Positions 1-6,624 of a DNA stretch of 40,214 nucleotides are shown piece after piece (the first letter of the stretch is position 1; each line of letters starts with the position of its first letter). The notes under the pieces were generated by a model. The model searched no databases. It was not told where the DNA came from and was given only the letters and a program-made list of their open reading frames with translations. The position numbers and the translations under genes are program-made. Source of the DNA: an uncultured Phascolarctobacterium sp. (lineage in GTDB: Bacteria > Bacillota > Negativicutes > Acidaminococcales > Acidaminococcaceae); contig USBG01000003.1 in assembly GCA_900552855.1 (NCBI GenBank), positions 1 to 40,214 of the forward strand, in the 5' to 3' direction.

Positions 1-1
1 A

Positions 2-268
2 GTGGAGGATATTTTAGAGGATGTGGTTGAAGACGGCAGTGATGCAGTTGAGGATGTTCTTGAAGATGGTGGCGATGCTGTTGAAGATGTAATTGATGAC
101 ATTGTAGATGATGGTAGTGATGCTGTAGAAGATGTAATCGAAGATATAACAGATAATGATGACGATGATCGCTATGAGCGCCGTCATCATCGTAGACATC
201 ATGATGATTGGTGTGACGATGATGATTGTGAAAGACCTCATCATAGAAGACATCATAACGACGATTAA
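2..268 (+). CDS. Repetitive acidic, His-rich protein (5' partial)
   Basis: The frame is open to the left edge, so the visible GTG at base 2 may be internal and the gene is probably cut by the window. The 88 visible residues are low complexity. The first ~50 are an acidic repeat built on the unit DGSDAVEDVIEDI (three imperfect copies). The last ~35 are Asp/His/Arg-rich, with the heptad RHHRRHH seen twice around a short segment with two Cys (WCDDDDC). No family is recognised. The composition would suit metal or polycation binding, but that is inference. The opposite strand is also open because of the GAT/ATC-rich repeat; that reading is a shadow. Confidence 0.55.
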   Translation: MEDILEDVVEDGSDAVEDVLEDGGDAVEDVIDDIVDDGSDAVEDVIEDITDNDDDDRYERRHHRRHHDDWCDDDDCERPHHRRHHNDD

Positions 269-346
269 TGCTTTGTACACTATATTATCTGGGGAATAAT
301 TGTAGAGCTTGGAGTATTTAGTAGGAACTGTTTATGAGGTGATAAT

Positions 347-928
347 GTGAAAAAATTATTAGCTTTAGTGATGCTGTTGTGTTCTTTATGTTCCTTTGCC
401 TTTGCCAATGAGCAAAATGCAAGAAGTAGCTTTGAAAGCTTGGCTATAACTATCATACAGGATTTGGATAACAGCTATAATAGGGGAGATTATGCAGTAG
501 TATATTTTGAGGACGTTTACTTTGCTGATGGTACTAGCGGTGGTTGGCTGAAAATGGGCTACAATAGCTTTAAGTCAGGTTATGATGTGTATCCTCTACA
601 AAATGCTGCCACACCCTATGTTGGTGTTATAGAGCTTGCTAATAGAACTATTTATTATTGCTCTCCTGAAAATCCTTATGGTGAGTTTAAAACTAAGGAA
701 GAAGAAGAGCGTGCTATGAACTTAACAGAAGAAGGTCATCCTAACCATTATCGTTATTTATATCTGTACCAAAATGGTCAATGGCATTTTTCTAGTGAGC
801 AAATTTTAGACTATAACGAACAGGGTCAGCAGGAATGGGTGAATACAGACGACGGATGGAATCCTTACAAGCGTATGTTAATCCAACAGCGTTGGGAAGG
901 CTTTGATGGTACTATAGAGCTGTATTAA
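347..928 (+). CDS. Secreted protein of unknown function
   Basis: A 193-residue protein starting at GTG 347, with a Shine-Dalgarno GAGGTGAT 4-5 bases upstream. Residues 1-20 form a clear Sec signal peptide: Lys-Lys, a Leu-rich core, then FAFA with likely cleavage before Asn21. The mature part is rich in Tyr, Trp and acidic residues and has no further membrane segment, so it should be exported to the periplasm or outside. I recognise no domain. It lies between the repetitive acidic protein gene and the tRNA-Leu gene, with no operon partner. The gene is likely real because signal peptide, RBS and start agree. Confidence 0.75.
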   Translation: MKKLLALVMLLCSLCSFAFANEQNARSSFESLAITIIQDLDNSYNRGDYAVVYFEDVYFADGTSGGWLKMGYNSFKSGYDVYPLQNAATPYVGVIELANRTIYYCSPENPYGEFKTKEEEERAMNLTEEGHPNHYRYLYLYQNGQWHFSSEQILDYNEQGQQEWVNTDDGWNPYKRMLIQQRWEGFDGTIELY

Positions 929-1009
929 TAGACTTTTAAAATCTTGCAGCATTGTAGTATTAAAGGGAGTCCCTTGTTTTGAAAGGGCTAAAATATTTGT
1001 AAACATAGC

Positions 1010-1038
1010 TTGACACGTACTAGACTTTAGGTTATGAT
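1010..1038 (+). promoter_or_regulatory. Promoter of tRNA-Leu
   Basis: A perfect -35 TTGACA (1010-1015), 17-bp spacer and -10 TATGAT (1033-1038), giving a start near 1045. The next gene downstream is the tRNA-Leu at 1162, so the primary transcript would carry a ~117-nt 5' leader. The spacer and start region contain short copies of tRNA sequence, described under findings. Confidence 0.75.
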
Positions 1039-1161
1039 ACATATCAGACGCACTAGACCACGTATATAGTGCGGAGTAATATCTCATAATTTTATATTGA
1101 TTTTATTGTAGAAATGCTTAAAAACTCCTTGTTTTAAGGGATTTTTCTGCGATGAATATAT

Positions 1162-1246
1162 GCGAGTGTGGCGGAACTGGCAGACGCACTAGACTTAGGA
1201 TCTAGCGCCTTTCGGCGTGCAGGTTCGATTCCTGTCACTCGCACCA
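1162..1246 (+). tRNA. tRNA-Leu (UAG anticodon)
   Basis: The cloverleaf is complete. The acceptor stem GCGAGTG/CACTCGC closes at 1162-1168 and 1236-1242 and is followed by A and an encoded CCA (1244-1246). The anticodon stem CTAGA/TCTAG encloses loop CTTAGGA, with anticodon TAG at 1196-1198, which reads CUN leucine codons. A long variable arm (CGCC...GGCG, about 1206-1217) marks it as class II, as expected for leucine. The T loop is TTCGATT. Confidence 0.97.
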
Positions 1247-1254
1247 GAAATTTT

Positions 1255-1283
1255 GCACTATGGCTTCGGTCATAGTGCTTTTT
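1255..1283 (+). terminator. Rho-independent terminator of tRNA-Leu
   Basis: Stem GCACTATG/CATAGTGC with loop GCTTCGGT, followed by TTTTTG. It begins nine bases after the CCA end. Confidence 0.85.
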
Positions 1284-1496
1284 GTTTTTATGGATAATTG
1301 CTTGGGTGATGGTGTGTTTTTAGGCTGTTAAGGTATAGCAATGGTTAAACGAGAAAAAATGATGAATATTCTTATATAATTAATTCATTTAAATGTTACA
1401 AGCATGCCTTTCTTTTGTAGCATCTTAAGAGTACAATTATTATAACGACATAGATTTTTATTGTTTGATATTTATATATTATAGGGAGGTGTCTTT

Positions 1497-2144
1497 ATGA
1501 AAAAGGCATTAGCAATTACAGGTGCACTATTAGCTCTGAGTAGTGCGGCAATGGCTAAAACAGTAGATTTAGCAGAAAATTATAATGGTGTTATCCTGAG
1601 CATTCCTGCTATAGAGCTGGAAAATAAGGCTGCGGAAAAGAAAATTAACAAGGCTATATATGAAAAAATTGAGGATGCTAAGGATTTTGTTGAAAAAAAC
1701 AAGGCTATGAAGATGGAGCTTGGCTCTAGCTATGAAGTTTTGCGTGATGATGACAAGTATCTGTCTGTTTATCTCAACTGCTCCTTCTATCCGGATAGAG
1801 CAGCACATCCGTCACACCTGAGCTATGGTATGGTGTTTGATAAGGAAACAGGAAAACAGCTGCCTGTAAGCTATTTTGTGAATCTACCTTCTCTTTATAG
1901 AATGAGGCAATTTGTAAAATACGGTTATTTTGAGCTTGAAGCAGTGGATGGAAGCAAGCTTCCTTATAGTGATGAAACCTTTGGCTTGGAATATATCAGT
2001 GATCAATATTTGTTAGATGATAATGATAACATCAGATTGCTGTACCAACGCTATGATTTAGGACCATATGCAGCTGGAAATACTTACATTGCTATTGATA
2101 AAGAGTATGTTGATAGACACGGCAAGGTATTGCCTAAAGGATGA
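1497..2144 (+). CDS. Secreted RsiV/PdaC-like (DUF3298-like) protein
   Basis: A 215-residue protein with RBS AGGGAGGT and ATG 1497. Residues 1-20 are a Sec signal peptide ending AMA. The mature part follows the pattern of the DUF3298/PdaC C-terminal domain of RsiV-like proteins: an early amphipathic helix with many Lys and Glu, then YLSVYLNCSFYP, an H-P-x-H segment, and a 'fDketGKqLpvsyFv' stretch. In that family this reads 'ni D.. TGK.l.l.dlF'. Assignment is by motif memory only and is tentative. The protein should be periplasmic or surface exposed. The gene stands alone, with a promoter-bearing leader for the next operon beginning about 50 bases after its stop. Confidence 0.6.
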   Translation: MKKALAITGALLALSSAAMAKTVDLAENYNGVILSIPAIELENKAAEKKINKAIYEKIEDAKDFVEKNKAMKMELGSSYEVLRDDDKYLSVYLNCSFYPDRAAHPSHLSYGMVFDKETGKQLPVSYFVNLPSLYRMRQFVKYGYFELEAVDGSKLPYSDETFGLEYISDQYLLDDNDNIRLLYQRYDLGPYAAGNTYIAIDKEYVDRHGKVLPKG

Positions 2145-2196
2145 TAAAGCTAATTTAGTAAGGATATAATTCTCACACTAATTTTACGTTAATTAC

Positions 2197-2225
2197 TTGA
2201 TGAATTTAATATAAAATGTTACAAT
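2197..2225 (+). promoter_or_regulatory. Putative promoter of the polyamine operon
   Basis: TTGATG (2197-2202), 17-bp spacer, TACAAT (2220-2225). Transcription would start near 2232, giving a ~320-nt untranslated leader before the arginine decarboxylase gene. Confidence 0.55.
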
Positions 2226-2231
2226 TGAAAT

Positions 2232-2553
2232 ACATGAATGCTGACTGCTTTCATGCAAATATTAGCCCACTATTATGAAATAGTTAAGCCCATACGGACA
2301 GGCGGGGCTGCTGCCGGCGTGGTATAGACCACATTATTGATTGAGTTGAAAGCTCAAATTTTATAAGTTGATTAGTCATTAATCAGAAGGTATCACTTGT
2401 GAAACGATCAATAAGAGTAGTAAAAGTAATATTTGCTATATAGACTCTGAAAGTAGTTTACGTAGAAAAATGCTTAGCGCTTTAGTTCGGAAAGCATATT
2501 TTAGACAGGTGATATTATTTTCACCTGTCTTTATTTATTTTTAGGAGAGAATT
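2232..2553 (+). ncRNA. Structured leader RNA upstream of arginine decarboxylase
   Basis: This stretch has no gene but many helices. They are CATGAA/TTCATG (2233-2255), AGCCC/GGGCT (2287-2309), GTGGT/ACCAC with loop ATAG (2319-2332), TTGAG/CTCAA (2341-2357), TGATTA/TAATCA (about 2369-2384) and ATGCTT/AAGCAT (about 2470-2497). They end in a strong terminator at 2503-2542. The segment TATCACTTGT (2391-2400) can pair over 10 bases, one G-U, with ACAGGTGATA (2505-2514), the 5' arm of the terminator, so it is a candidate antiterminator. I do not recognise the T-box, SAM, lysine, cobalamin, guanidine-I or ydaO consensus. It could be a cis-acting riboswitch or attenuator, or a separate small RNA ending at the terminator. 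Confidence 0.5.
2503..2542 (+). terminator. Intrinsic terminator abutting the decarboxylase RBS
   Basis: A perfect 10-bp stem AGACAGGTGA/TCACCTGTCT (2503-2512, 2521-2530), loop TATTATTT, then a T-rich tract 2531-2542. The Shine-Dalgarno AGGAGAG follows at once and the ATG is at 2554. Transcription of the operon from the upstream promoter must pass this element, as in leader attenuation. Confidence 0.8.
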
Positions 2554-4002
2554 ATGGGAGAACTTTCACAGAAATCTGCACCTATTTATGAGGCGCTGGA
2601 AAAGTTTCGTAAAAAGCGTGTAGTACCATTTGATGTGCCTGGCCATAAGCGTGGTCGTGGTAATCCGGAATTGAAAGAGCTTTTGGGAGAAAAATGTGTA
2701 AATCTGGACGTTAACTCCATGAAGCCTCTTGATAATCTTTGTCATCCTGTTTCAGTAATTAAGGATGCAGAGGCTTTGGCTGCAGAAGCCTTTGGTGCTG
2801 CTCATGCGTTTTTTATGGTTGGTGGTACTACATCCTCCGTACAAAGCATGGTTTTGGCTTCCTGCAAGGCTGGCGATAAAATAATTTTGCCCCGCAACGT
2901 ACATAAGAGTGTTATTAATGCTTTAGTACTTAACGGTGCAGTTCCTGTATATATTAATCCTCAGGTAGATAGTAAGCTGGGTATTTCCTTAGGCATGGAA
3001 ATCAGCGAGGTTGAAAAGGCTATTAAATCTAATCCTGATGCTACCTGTATTTTGGTAAACAATCCTACCTATTATGGTATTTGCTCTGACCTGCGTTCCA
3101 TCGTAAAGCTGGCACATGATCATAATATGCTTTGTCTGGTAGATGAAGCACATGGCACTCATTTGTATTTTGGTGACAATATGCCTTTAAATGCGATGAA
3201 GGCCGGCGCAGACATGGCTTCTGTTTCCATGCATAAATCCGGCGGCAGCTTAACCCAGAGTAGCTTGCTTTTGACTGGTCCTAATGTAAATTGGGAATAT
3301 GTAAGCCAGATTATTAACCTTACTCAGACCACCAGCGCATCCTATTTGCTGCTGTCCAGTCTTGATATTTCCCGTCGTAATCTGGCGTTGCGTGGTGCTG
3401 CCTCCTTTGCTAAGGTACGTGATATGGCAGAGTACGCTCGTGAGGAAATTAATTCTATTGGTGGCTATTATGCTTATGGCAGTGAGCTTATTAATGGCAA
3501 AAGTGTTTATGATTTTGACGTAACCAAGCTTTCTATCTATACTCGTGATATTGGTCTGGCTGGTATTGAGGTTTATGACCTGCTGCGTGACGAGTATGAT
3601 ATTCAGATTGAGTTTGGTGATATTGCCAATATTTTGGCATATATTTCTATAGGTGACCGTATTCAGGATATTGAGCGTCTTGTTGGTGCTCTTGCGGATA
3701 TTAAGCGTCTTTATTCCCGCGATCCGTCCACAATGCTTAATACTGAGTATATTGCACCTAAAGTAGTTGTTTCTCCTCAGGAGGCGTTCTATGCTAAGGA
3801 TGAATCTCTGCCAATCAGAGAAACCGCAGGACGTATCTGTAGTGAGTTTGTAATGTGCTATCCGCCGGGAATTCCTATTTTGGCGCCTGGTGAGGTCATT
3901 ACCAAGGAAATTATTGACTATATTATTTACGCTAAGGAAAAGGGCTGCTCCATGCAGGGCCCCGAGGATCCTGATGTAAATAATATTAATGTTTTAGTAT
4001 AA
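2554..4002 (+). CDS. speA: Arginine decarboxylase (Orn/Lys/Arg decarboxylase family)
   Basis: A PLP-dependent, aspartate-aminotransferase-fold decarboxylase of 482 residues, the usual length of the Bacillus SpeA type. DEAHG at residues 197-201 places the PLP-nitrogen Asp, and SMHKSGG carries the Schiff-base Lys228. The N-terminal 'PFDVPGHKRG' motif is typical of the family. It releases CO2 from arginine to give agmatine. Arginine is preferred over lysine or ornithine as substrate because the same locus encodes agmatine deiminase and N-carbamoylputrescine amidase. RBS AGGAGAG precedes ATG 2554. It is the first gene of the polyamine locus, behind a structured leader. Confidence 0.9.
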   Translation: MGELSQKSAPIYEALEKFRKKRVVPFDVPGHKRGRGNPELKELLGEKCVNLDVNSMKPLDNLCHPVSVIKDAEALAAEAFGAAHAFFMVGGTTSSVQSMVLASCKAGDKIILPRNVHKSVINALVLNGAVPVYINPQVDSKLGISLGMEISEVEKAIKSNPDATCILVNNPTYYGICSDLRSIVKLAHDHNMLCLVDEAHGTHLYFGDNMPLNAMKAGADMASVSMHKSGGSLTQSSLLLTGPNVNWEYVSQIINLTQTTSASYLLLSSLDISRRNLALRGAASFAKVRDMAEYAREEINSIGGYYAYGSELINGKSVYDFDVTKLSIYTRDIGLAGIEVYDLLRDEYDIQIEFGDIANILAYISIGDRIQDIERLVGALADIKRLYSRDPSTMLNTEYIAPKVVVSPQEAFYAKDESLPIRETAGRICSEFVMCYPPGIPILAPGEVITKEIIDYIIYAKEKGCSMQGPEDPDVNNINVLV

Positions 4003-4143
4003 GACCTTTTCAGGGTGATGTTGTAGGCCTGTGGACTTCTTTCACAGTATGTGGTGTAGGCTAGTCCATTTTCCGGCATTATGCTGGAGCAACCCTGTTC
4101 AAGCCTGCTTGTGCAGGGAATATAAAAATGGAGAGTGATAACC
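4003..4143 (+). other. Structured speA-speE intergenic region
   Basis: 141 bases without a gene but with several helices: CTGTG/CACAG (4029-4047), TCCGGCA-TTA-TGCTGGA (4072-4088), and CCTGC-TTGT-GCAGG (4104-4117), itself inside CCCTG/CAGGG. TGGACT (4032-4037) can alternatively pair with AGTCCA (4063-4068). No T-tract follows any of them, so they are not simple terminators. They may affect mRNA stability or translation of the next gene. Confidence 0.4.
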
Positions 4144-4998
4144 ATGGAGCTGTGGTTTGCAGATTATCATACAGATGATGTTAAGCTGAATATAAAGGTT
4201 GAGCGTCAGCTTTATGGTCAGGATACTGACTATCAAAGAATTGACGTATTCGAGTCTAAAGAGTTTGGTCGCTTTATTAGCTGTGATGGTAGTATAGTTT
4301 TTTCTGAAAAGGATGAATTTGTCTATGATGAAATGATTGTACATGTGCCTATGGCTGTGCATCCTAGCGTGCGCAAGGTTTTAGTAATCGGTGGCGGCGA
4401 CGGCGGTGTTGCTCGTGAGTTATCCTACTATCCTGAAATCGAGCAGATTGATGTTGTAGAAACTGACCAAGCCTTCATCGATGTATGCCGTGAATTTTTC
4501 CCTGACAATGCACGTGGTCTTGATGATTCTCGTGTTACTGTGTATAATGCTGATGGCCTGCGCTTTTTGCGTACTAAGGTTGATGAGTATGATTTGATTA
4601 TTAATGATGCTATTGATCCTCTTGGACACGCAGCAGGACTTTTTACCAAAGAATTTTATGGCAACTGCTTCCGTGCTCTTAAGGACGACGGTATCATGGT
4701 GTATCAGCATGGCAGTCCCTTCTATGATGAGGATGAGGAAACATGTCGTGCAATGCACCGCAAAGCAAGTCATAGCTTCCCTATAAGCCGAGTATATCAG
4801 GCTGCAATTCCTACCTGTCCCTCTGGCTATTGGCTTTTTGGCTTTACCTCTAAAAAATATCATCCACTCCATGATTTAGATGCTAAAAAATGGCGTGCAC
4901 GTAATATTAAAACCTGGTATTATTCTACAAACCTACATAGCGGTGCGTTTATGCTGCCGAAGTATGTGGAGGATATGCTAGAGGAAGAGGAAAAATAG
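4144..4998 (+). CDS. speE: Spermidine synthase-like aminopropyltransferase
   Basis: A 284-residue class I methyltransferase-fold protein. The small N-terminal beta domain starts MELWF. Then come the nucleotide-binding GGGDGG loop (about residue 80), NADG, and the catalytic D-x-x-D-P segment read as NDAIDPLGH. SpeE proteins transfer an aminopropyl group from decarboxylated SAM to putrescine. Both Asp of the motif are present, but the usual G-P-[AG] after it is GHA, and the usual Q-x-D-[NS]-P is QHGSPFY. The acceptor may therefore differ. I chose ATG 4144 over GTG 4135 because GGAGAG at 4130-4135 is spaced 8 bases from it and homologues start MELW. No SAM decarboxylase gene is in the window. 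Confidence 0.85.
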   Translation: MELWFADYHTDDVKLNIKVERQLYGQDTDYQRIDVFESKEFGRFISCDGSIVFSEKDEFVYDEMIVHVPMAVHPSVRKVLVIGGGDGGVARELSYYPEIEQIDVVETDQAFIDVCREFFPDNARGLDDSRVTVYNADGLRFLRTKVDEYDLIINDAIDPLGHAAGLFTKEFYGNCFRALKDDGIMVYQHGSPFYDEDEETCRAMHRKASHSFPISRVYQAAIPTCPSGYWLFGFTSKKYHPLHDLDAKKWRARNIKTWYYSTNLHSGAFMLPKYVEDMLEEEEK

Positions 4999-5003
4999 TC
5001 AGT

Positions 5004-5128
5004 CAACAAACGCTATAAGCACAGTCTTCCGTCGTCACAGCTAGCTGCTTTGCTCGACGTACTAGAAGTACGCCATCGCTGCATCAGCGTCGCAGTTCCT
5101 AGTTATCCTGCACTTCTAGCGTCTGTTG
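5004..5128 (+). repeat. Palindromic intergenic repeat element, full copy
   Basis: A ~125-bp element bounded by near-perfect inverted arms CAACAAACGCTA (5004-5015) and TAGCGTCTGTTG (5117-5128, one mismatch). It contains the palindrome CAGCTAGCTG (5038-5047), hairpin CGTAC-TAGAA-GTACG (5058-5072) and GCTG-CAT-CAGC (about 5079-5089). It codes for nothing. A 47-bp part (5017-5063) recurs at 5165-5211. It looks like a REP- or MITE-type repeat inserted between speE and the dehydrogenase gene. Confidence 0.6.
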
Positions 5129-5164
5129 TGTGCGGAGCTAAAGATTAGTGCAAGTAAAAATGAC

Positions 5165-5211
5165 AAGCACAGTCTTCCGTCGTCACAGCTAGTAGCTTTG
5201 CTCGACGTACT
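5165..5211 (+). repeat. Partial second copy of the intergenic repeat
   Basis: 45 of 47 bases are identical to 5017-5063; the only change is CT to TA at 5193-5194, which breaks the CAGCTAGCTG palindrome. The copy stops at 5211. A TATAAT lies just beyond it at 5219-5224, so the repeat edge could supply part of a promoter for the next gene, though a good -35 is lacking. Confidence 0.75.
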
Positions 5212-5269
5212 GTAAAGATATAATCAAGTTTATACAAGTAAGAAAATGATGAATAAGGAGATGACCGAC

Positions 5270-6529
5270 ATGAGTAAATTATTAGTAATTGGCTGCGGCG
5301 GTGTTGCTGGTGTAGCAATCGCAAAATGCTGCCAAAATGACAAGGTGTTTACTGAACTTTGTATTGCTAGTCGTACCAAGGCTAAATGCGATGCTGTTAA
5401 GGAAAAGCTCGAGGGTAAAACCTCTACTATTATTACCACTGCTCAGGTTAATGCTGACAGCAAGGAAGAATTGGTGGCTTTAATTAAAGAATACCAACCT
5501 GATGCTGTTTTGAACGTAGCTCTGCCTTATCAGGACCTGACAATTATGGATGCTTGCCTGGAGTGCAAGGTTGACTATATTGATACTGCTAACTATGAGC
5601 CTGAGGATACTGAAGATCCCCAATGGCGCGCAATTTATGACAAACGTTGTGAGGAAGAAGGTTTCTCTGCTTACTTCGACTATTCCTGGCAATGGGCATA
5701 TAAGGAAAAATTTGAAAAAGCTGGCATCATGGCTCTGCTGGGTACTGGCTTTGACCCTGGTGTTACTAGCGTATTCTCTGCTTATGCTTTGAAGCACTAT
5801 TTTGATCAAATCGATACCATCGATATTCTGGACTGCAACGGTGGCGACCACGGTTATCCCTTTGCTACTAACTTTAATCCCGAAATCAACCTGCGTGAGG
5901 TTTCTGCTCCTGGCTCCTACTGGGAAAATGGTAAATGGGTAGAAATTCCTGCAATGTCTATTAAACGTGAGTATAACTTCCCTGAAGTAGGTATGAAGGA
6001 TATGTACCTGCTCCACCATGAGGAGATTGAATCTTTGGCTAAAAACATTCCTGGCGTTAAACGTATCCGTTTCTTCATGACCTTTGGCCAAAGCTATCTG
6101 ACTCACATGAAATGCTTGGAAAATGTTGGCATGCTGGGTACTGTTCCCATCAACTTTGAAGGCAAGGAAATTGTTCCTATTCAATTCTTGAAGGCTCTGC
6201 TGCCAGATCCTGCTTCTCTTGGTCCTCGTACCGTTGGTAAGACTAATATTGGCTGCATTTTCACCGGTACTAAAAACGGCGAAAAGAAAACCATCTTTAT
6301 CTACAACGTTTGCGACCATCAGGAATGCTACAAAGAGGTTGGTTCCCAAGCTATCAGCTACACCACTGGCGTACCTGCAATGATTGGTACTGCTCTGGTA
6401 CTGACAAAGCAATGGCAGGGTAAAGGCGTATTCAACGTAGAAGAGTTCGATCCCGATCCGTACATGGATATGCTGAACCAATATGGTCTGCCCTGGGTAG
6501 TTGATGAAAACCCTGTTTTAGTAGATTAA
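5270..6529 (+). CDS. Carboxynorspermidine/carboxyspermidine dehydrogenase
   Basis: A 419-residue member of the saccharopine-dehydrogenase-like family (CASDH, Lys1-like). The N-terminal Rossmann loop GCGGVAGVA (about residues 8-16) binds NADPH. It is followed by 'YIDTANYEPED' and 'GTGFDPGVTSVF', which are typical of CASDH. The family reductively joins aspartate-semialdehyde to a diamine such as putrescine, giving carboxyspermidine, or to diaminopropane. I chose ATG 5270 over ATG 5246 because AAGGAG at 5255-5260 is correctly spaced and the Rossmann strand begins right after. The decarboxylase for its product is the next gene. An intergenic repeat separates it from speE. Confidence 0.88.
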   Translation: MSKLLVIGCGGVAGVAIAKCCQNDKVFTELCIASRTKAKCDAVKEKLEGKTSTIITTAQVNADSKEELVALIKEYQPDAVLNVALPYQDLTIMDACLECKVDYIDTANYEPEDTEDPQWRAIYDKRCEEEGFSAYFDYSWQWAYKEKFEKAGIMALLGTGFDPGVTSVFSAYALKHYFDQIDTIDILDCNGGDHGYPFATNFNPEINLREVSAPGSYWENGKWVEIPAMSIKREYNFPEVGMKDMYLLHHEEIESLAKNIPGVKRIRFFMTFGQSYLTHMKCLENVGMLGTVPINFEGKEIVPIQFLKALLPDPASLGPRTVGKTNIGCIFTGTKNGEKKTIFIYNVCDHQECYKEVGSQAISYTTGVPAMIGTALVLTKQWQGKGVFNVEEFDPDPYMDMLNQYGLPWVVDENPVLVD

Positions 6530-6539
6530 TATGAATTTG

Positions 6540-6611
6540 AAGCTGTCGCATCAAGCCGCCCCAGTAAACTGCGAAGAATTTTATTGGGGTGGAGCGGCAG
6601 CTTTCGTTTTT
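6540..6611 (+). terminator. Two-storey terminator after the dehydrogenase gene
   Basis: Outer stem AAGCTGTCGC (6540-6549)/GCGGCAGCTT (6594-6603) encloses a 13-bp inner helix (6556-6568 with 6580-6592, two G-U pairs), followed by TTCGTTTTT. The outer arms are identical to those of the lysS terminator at 39498. It lies inside the polyamine gene run, so it may give partial termination. Confidence 0.7.
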
Positions 6612-6624
6612 ATGGAGATAATAT

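Noticed and set aside
14..280. Minus-strand frame opposite the repetitive acidic protein, rich in Ile/Met
   Set aside because: It results from the GAT/ATC-rich repeat read backwards. It has no RBS, and its pseudo-hydrophobic sequence has no domain.
2232..2553. T-box, SAM, lysine or guanidine-I riboswitch, RNase P RNA or tmRNA
   Set aside because: The conserved core sequences of these RNAs are not present on reading; the region was left as an unclassified structured leader.
4135..4143. GTG 4135 as the speE start
   Set aside because: It overlaps the Shine-Dalgarno GGAGAG that serves ATG 4144, and homologues begin at MELW.
5004..5211. CRISPR array
   Set aside because: Only two copies of a 47-bp unit, with unequal flanks and no regular spacers; no cas genes in the window.
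5480..6481. Minus-strand open frame (333 codons) opposite the dehydrogenase gene
   Set aside because: Shadow of a well-supported gene with Rossmann motif and conserved neighbours; its translation has no recognisable features.
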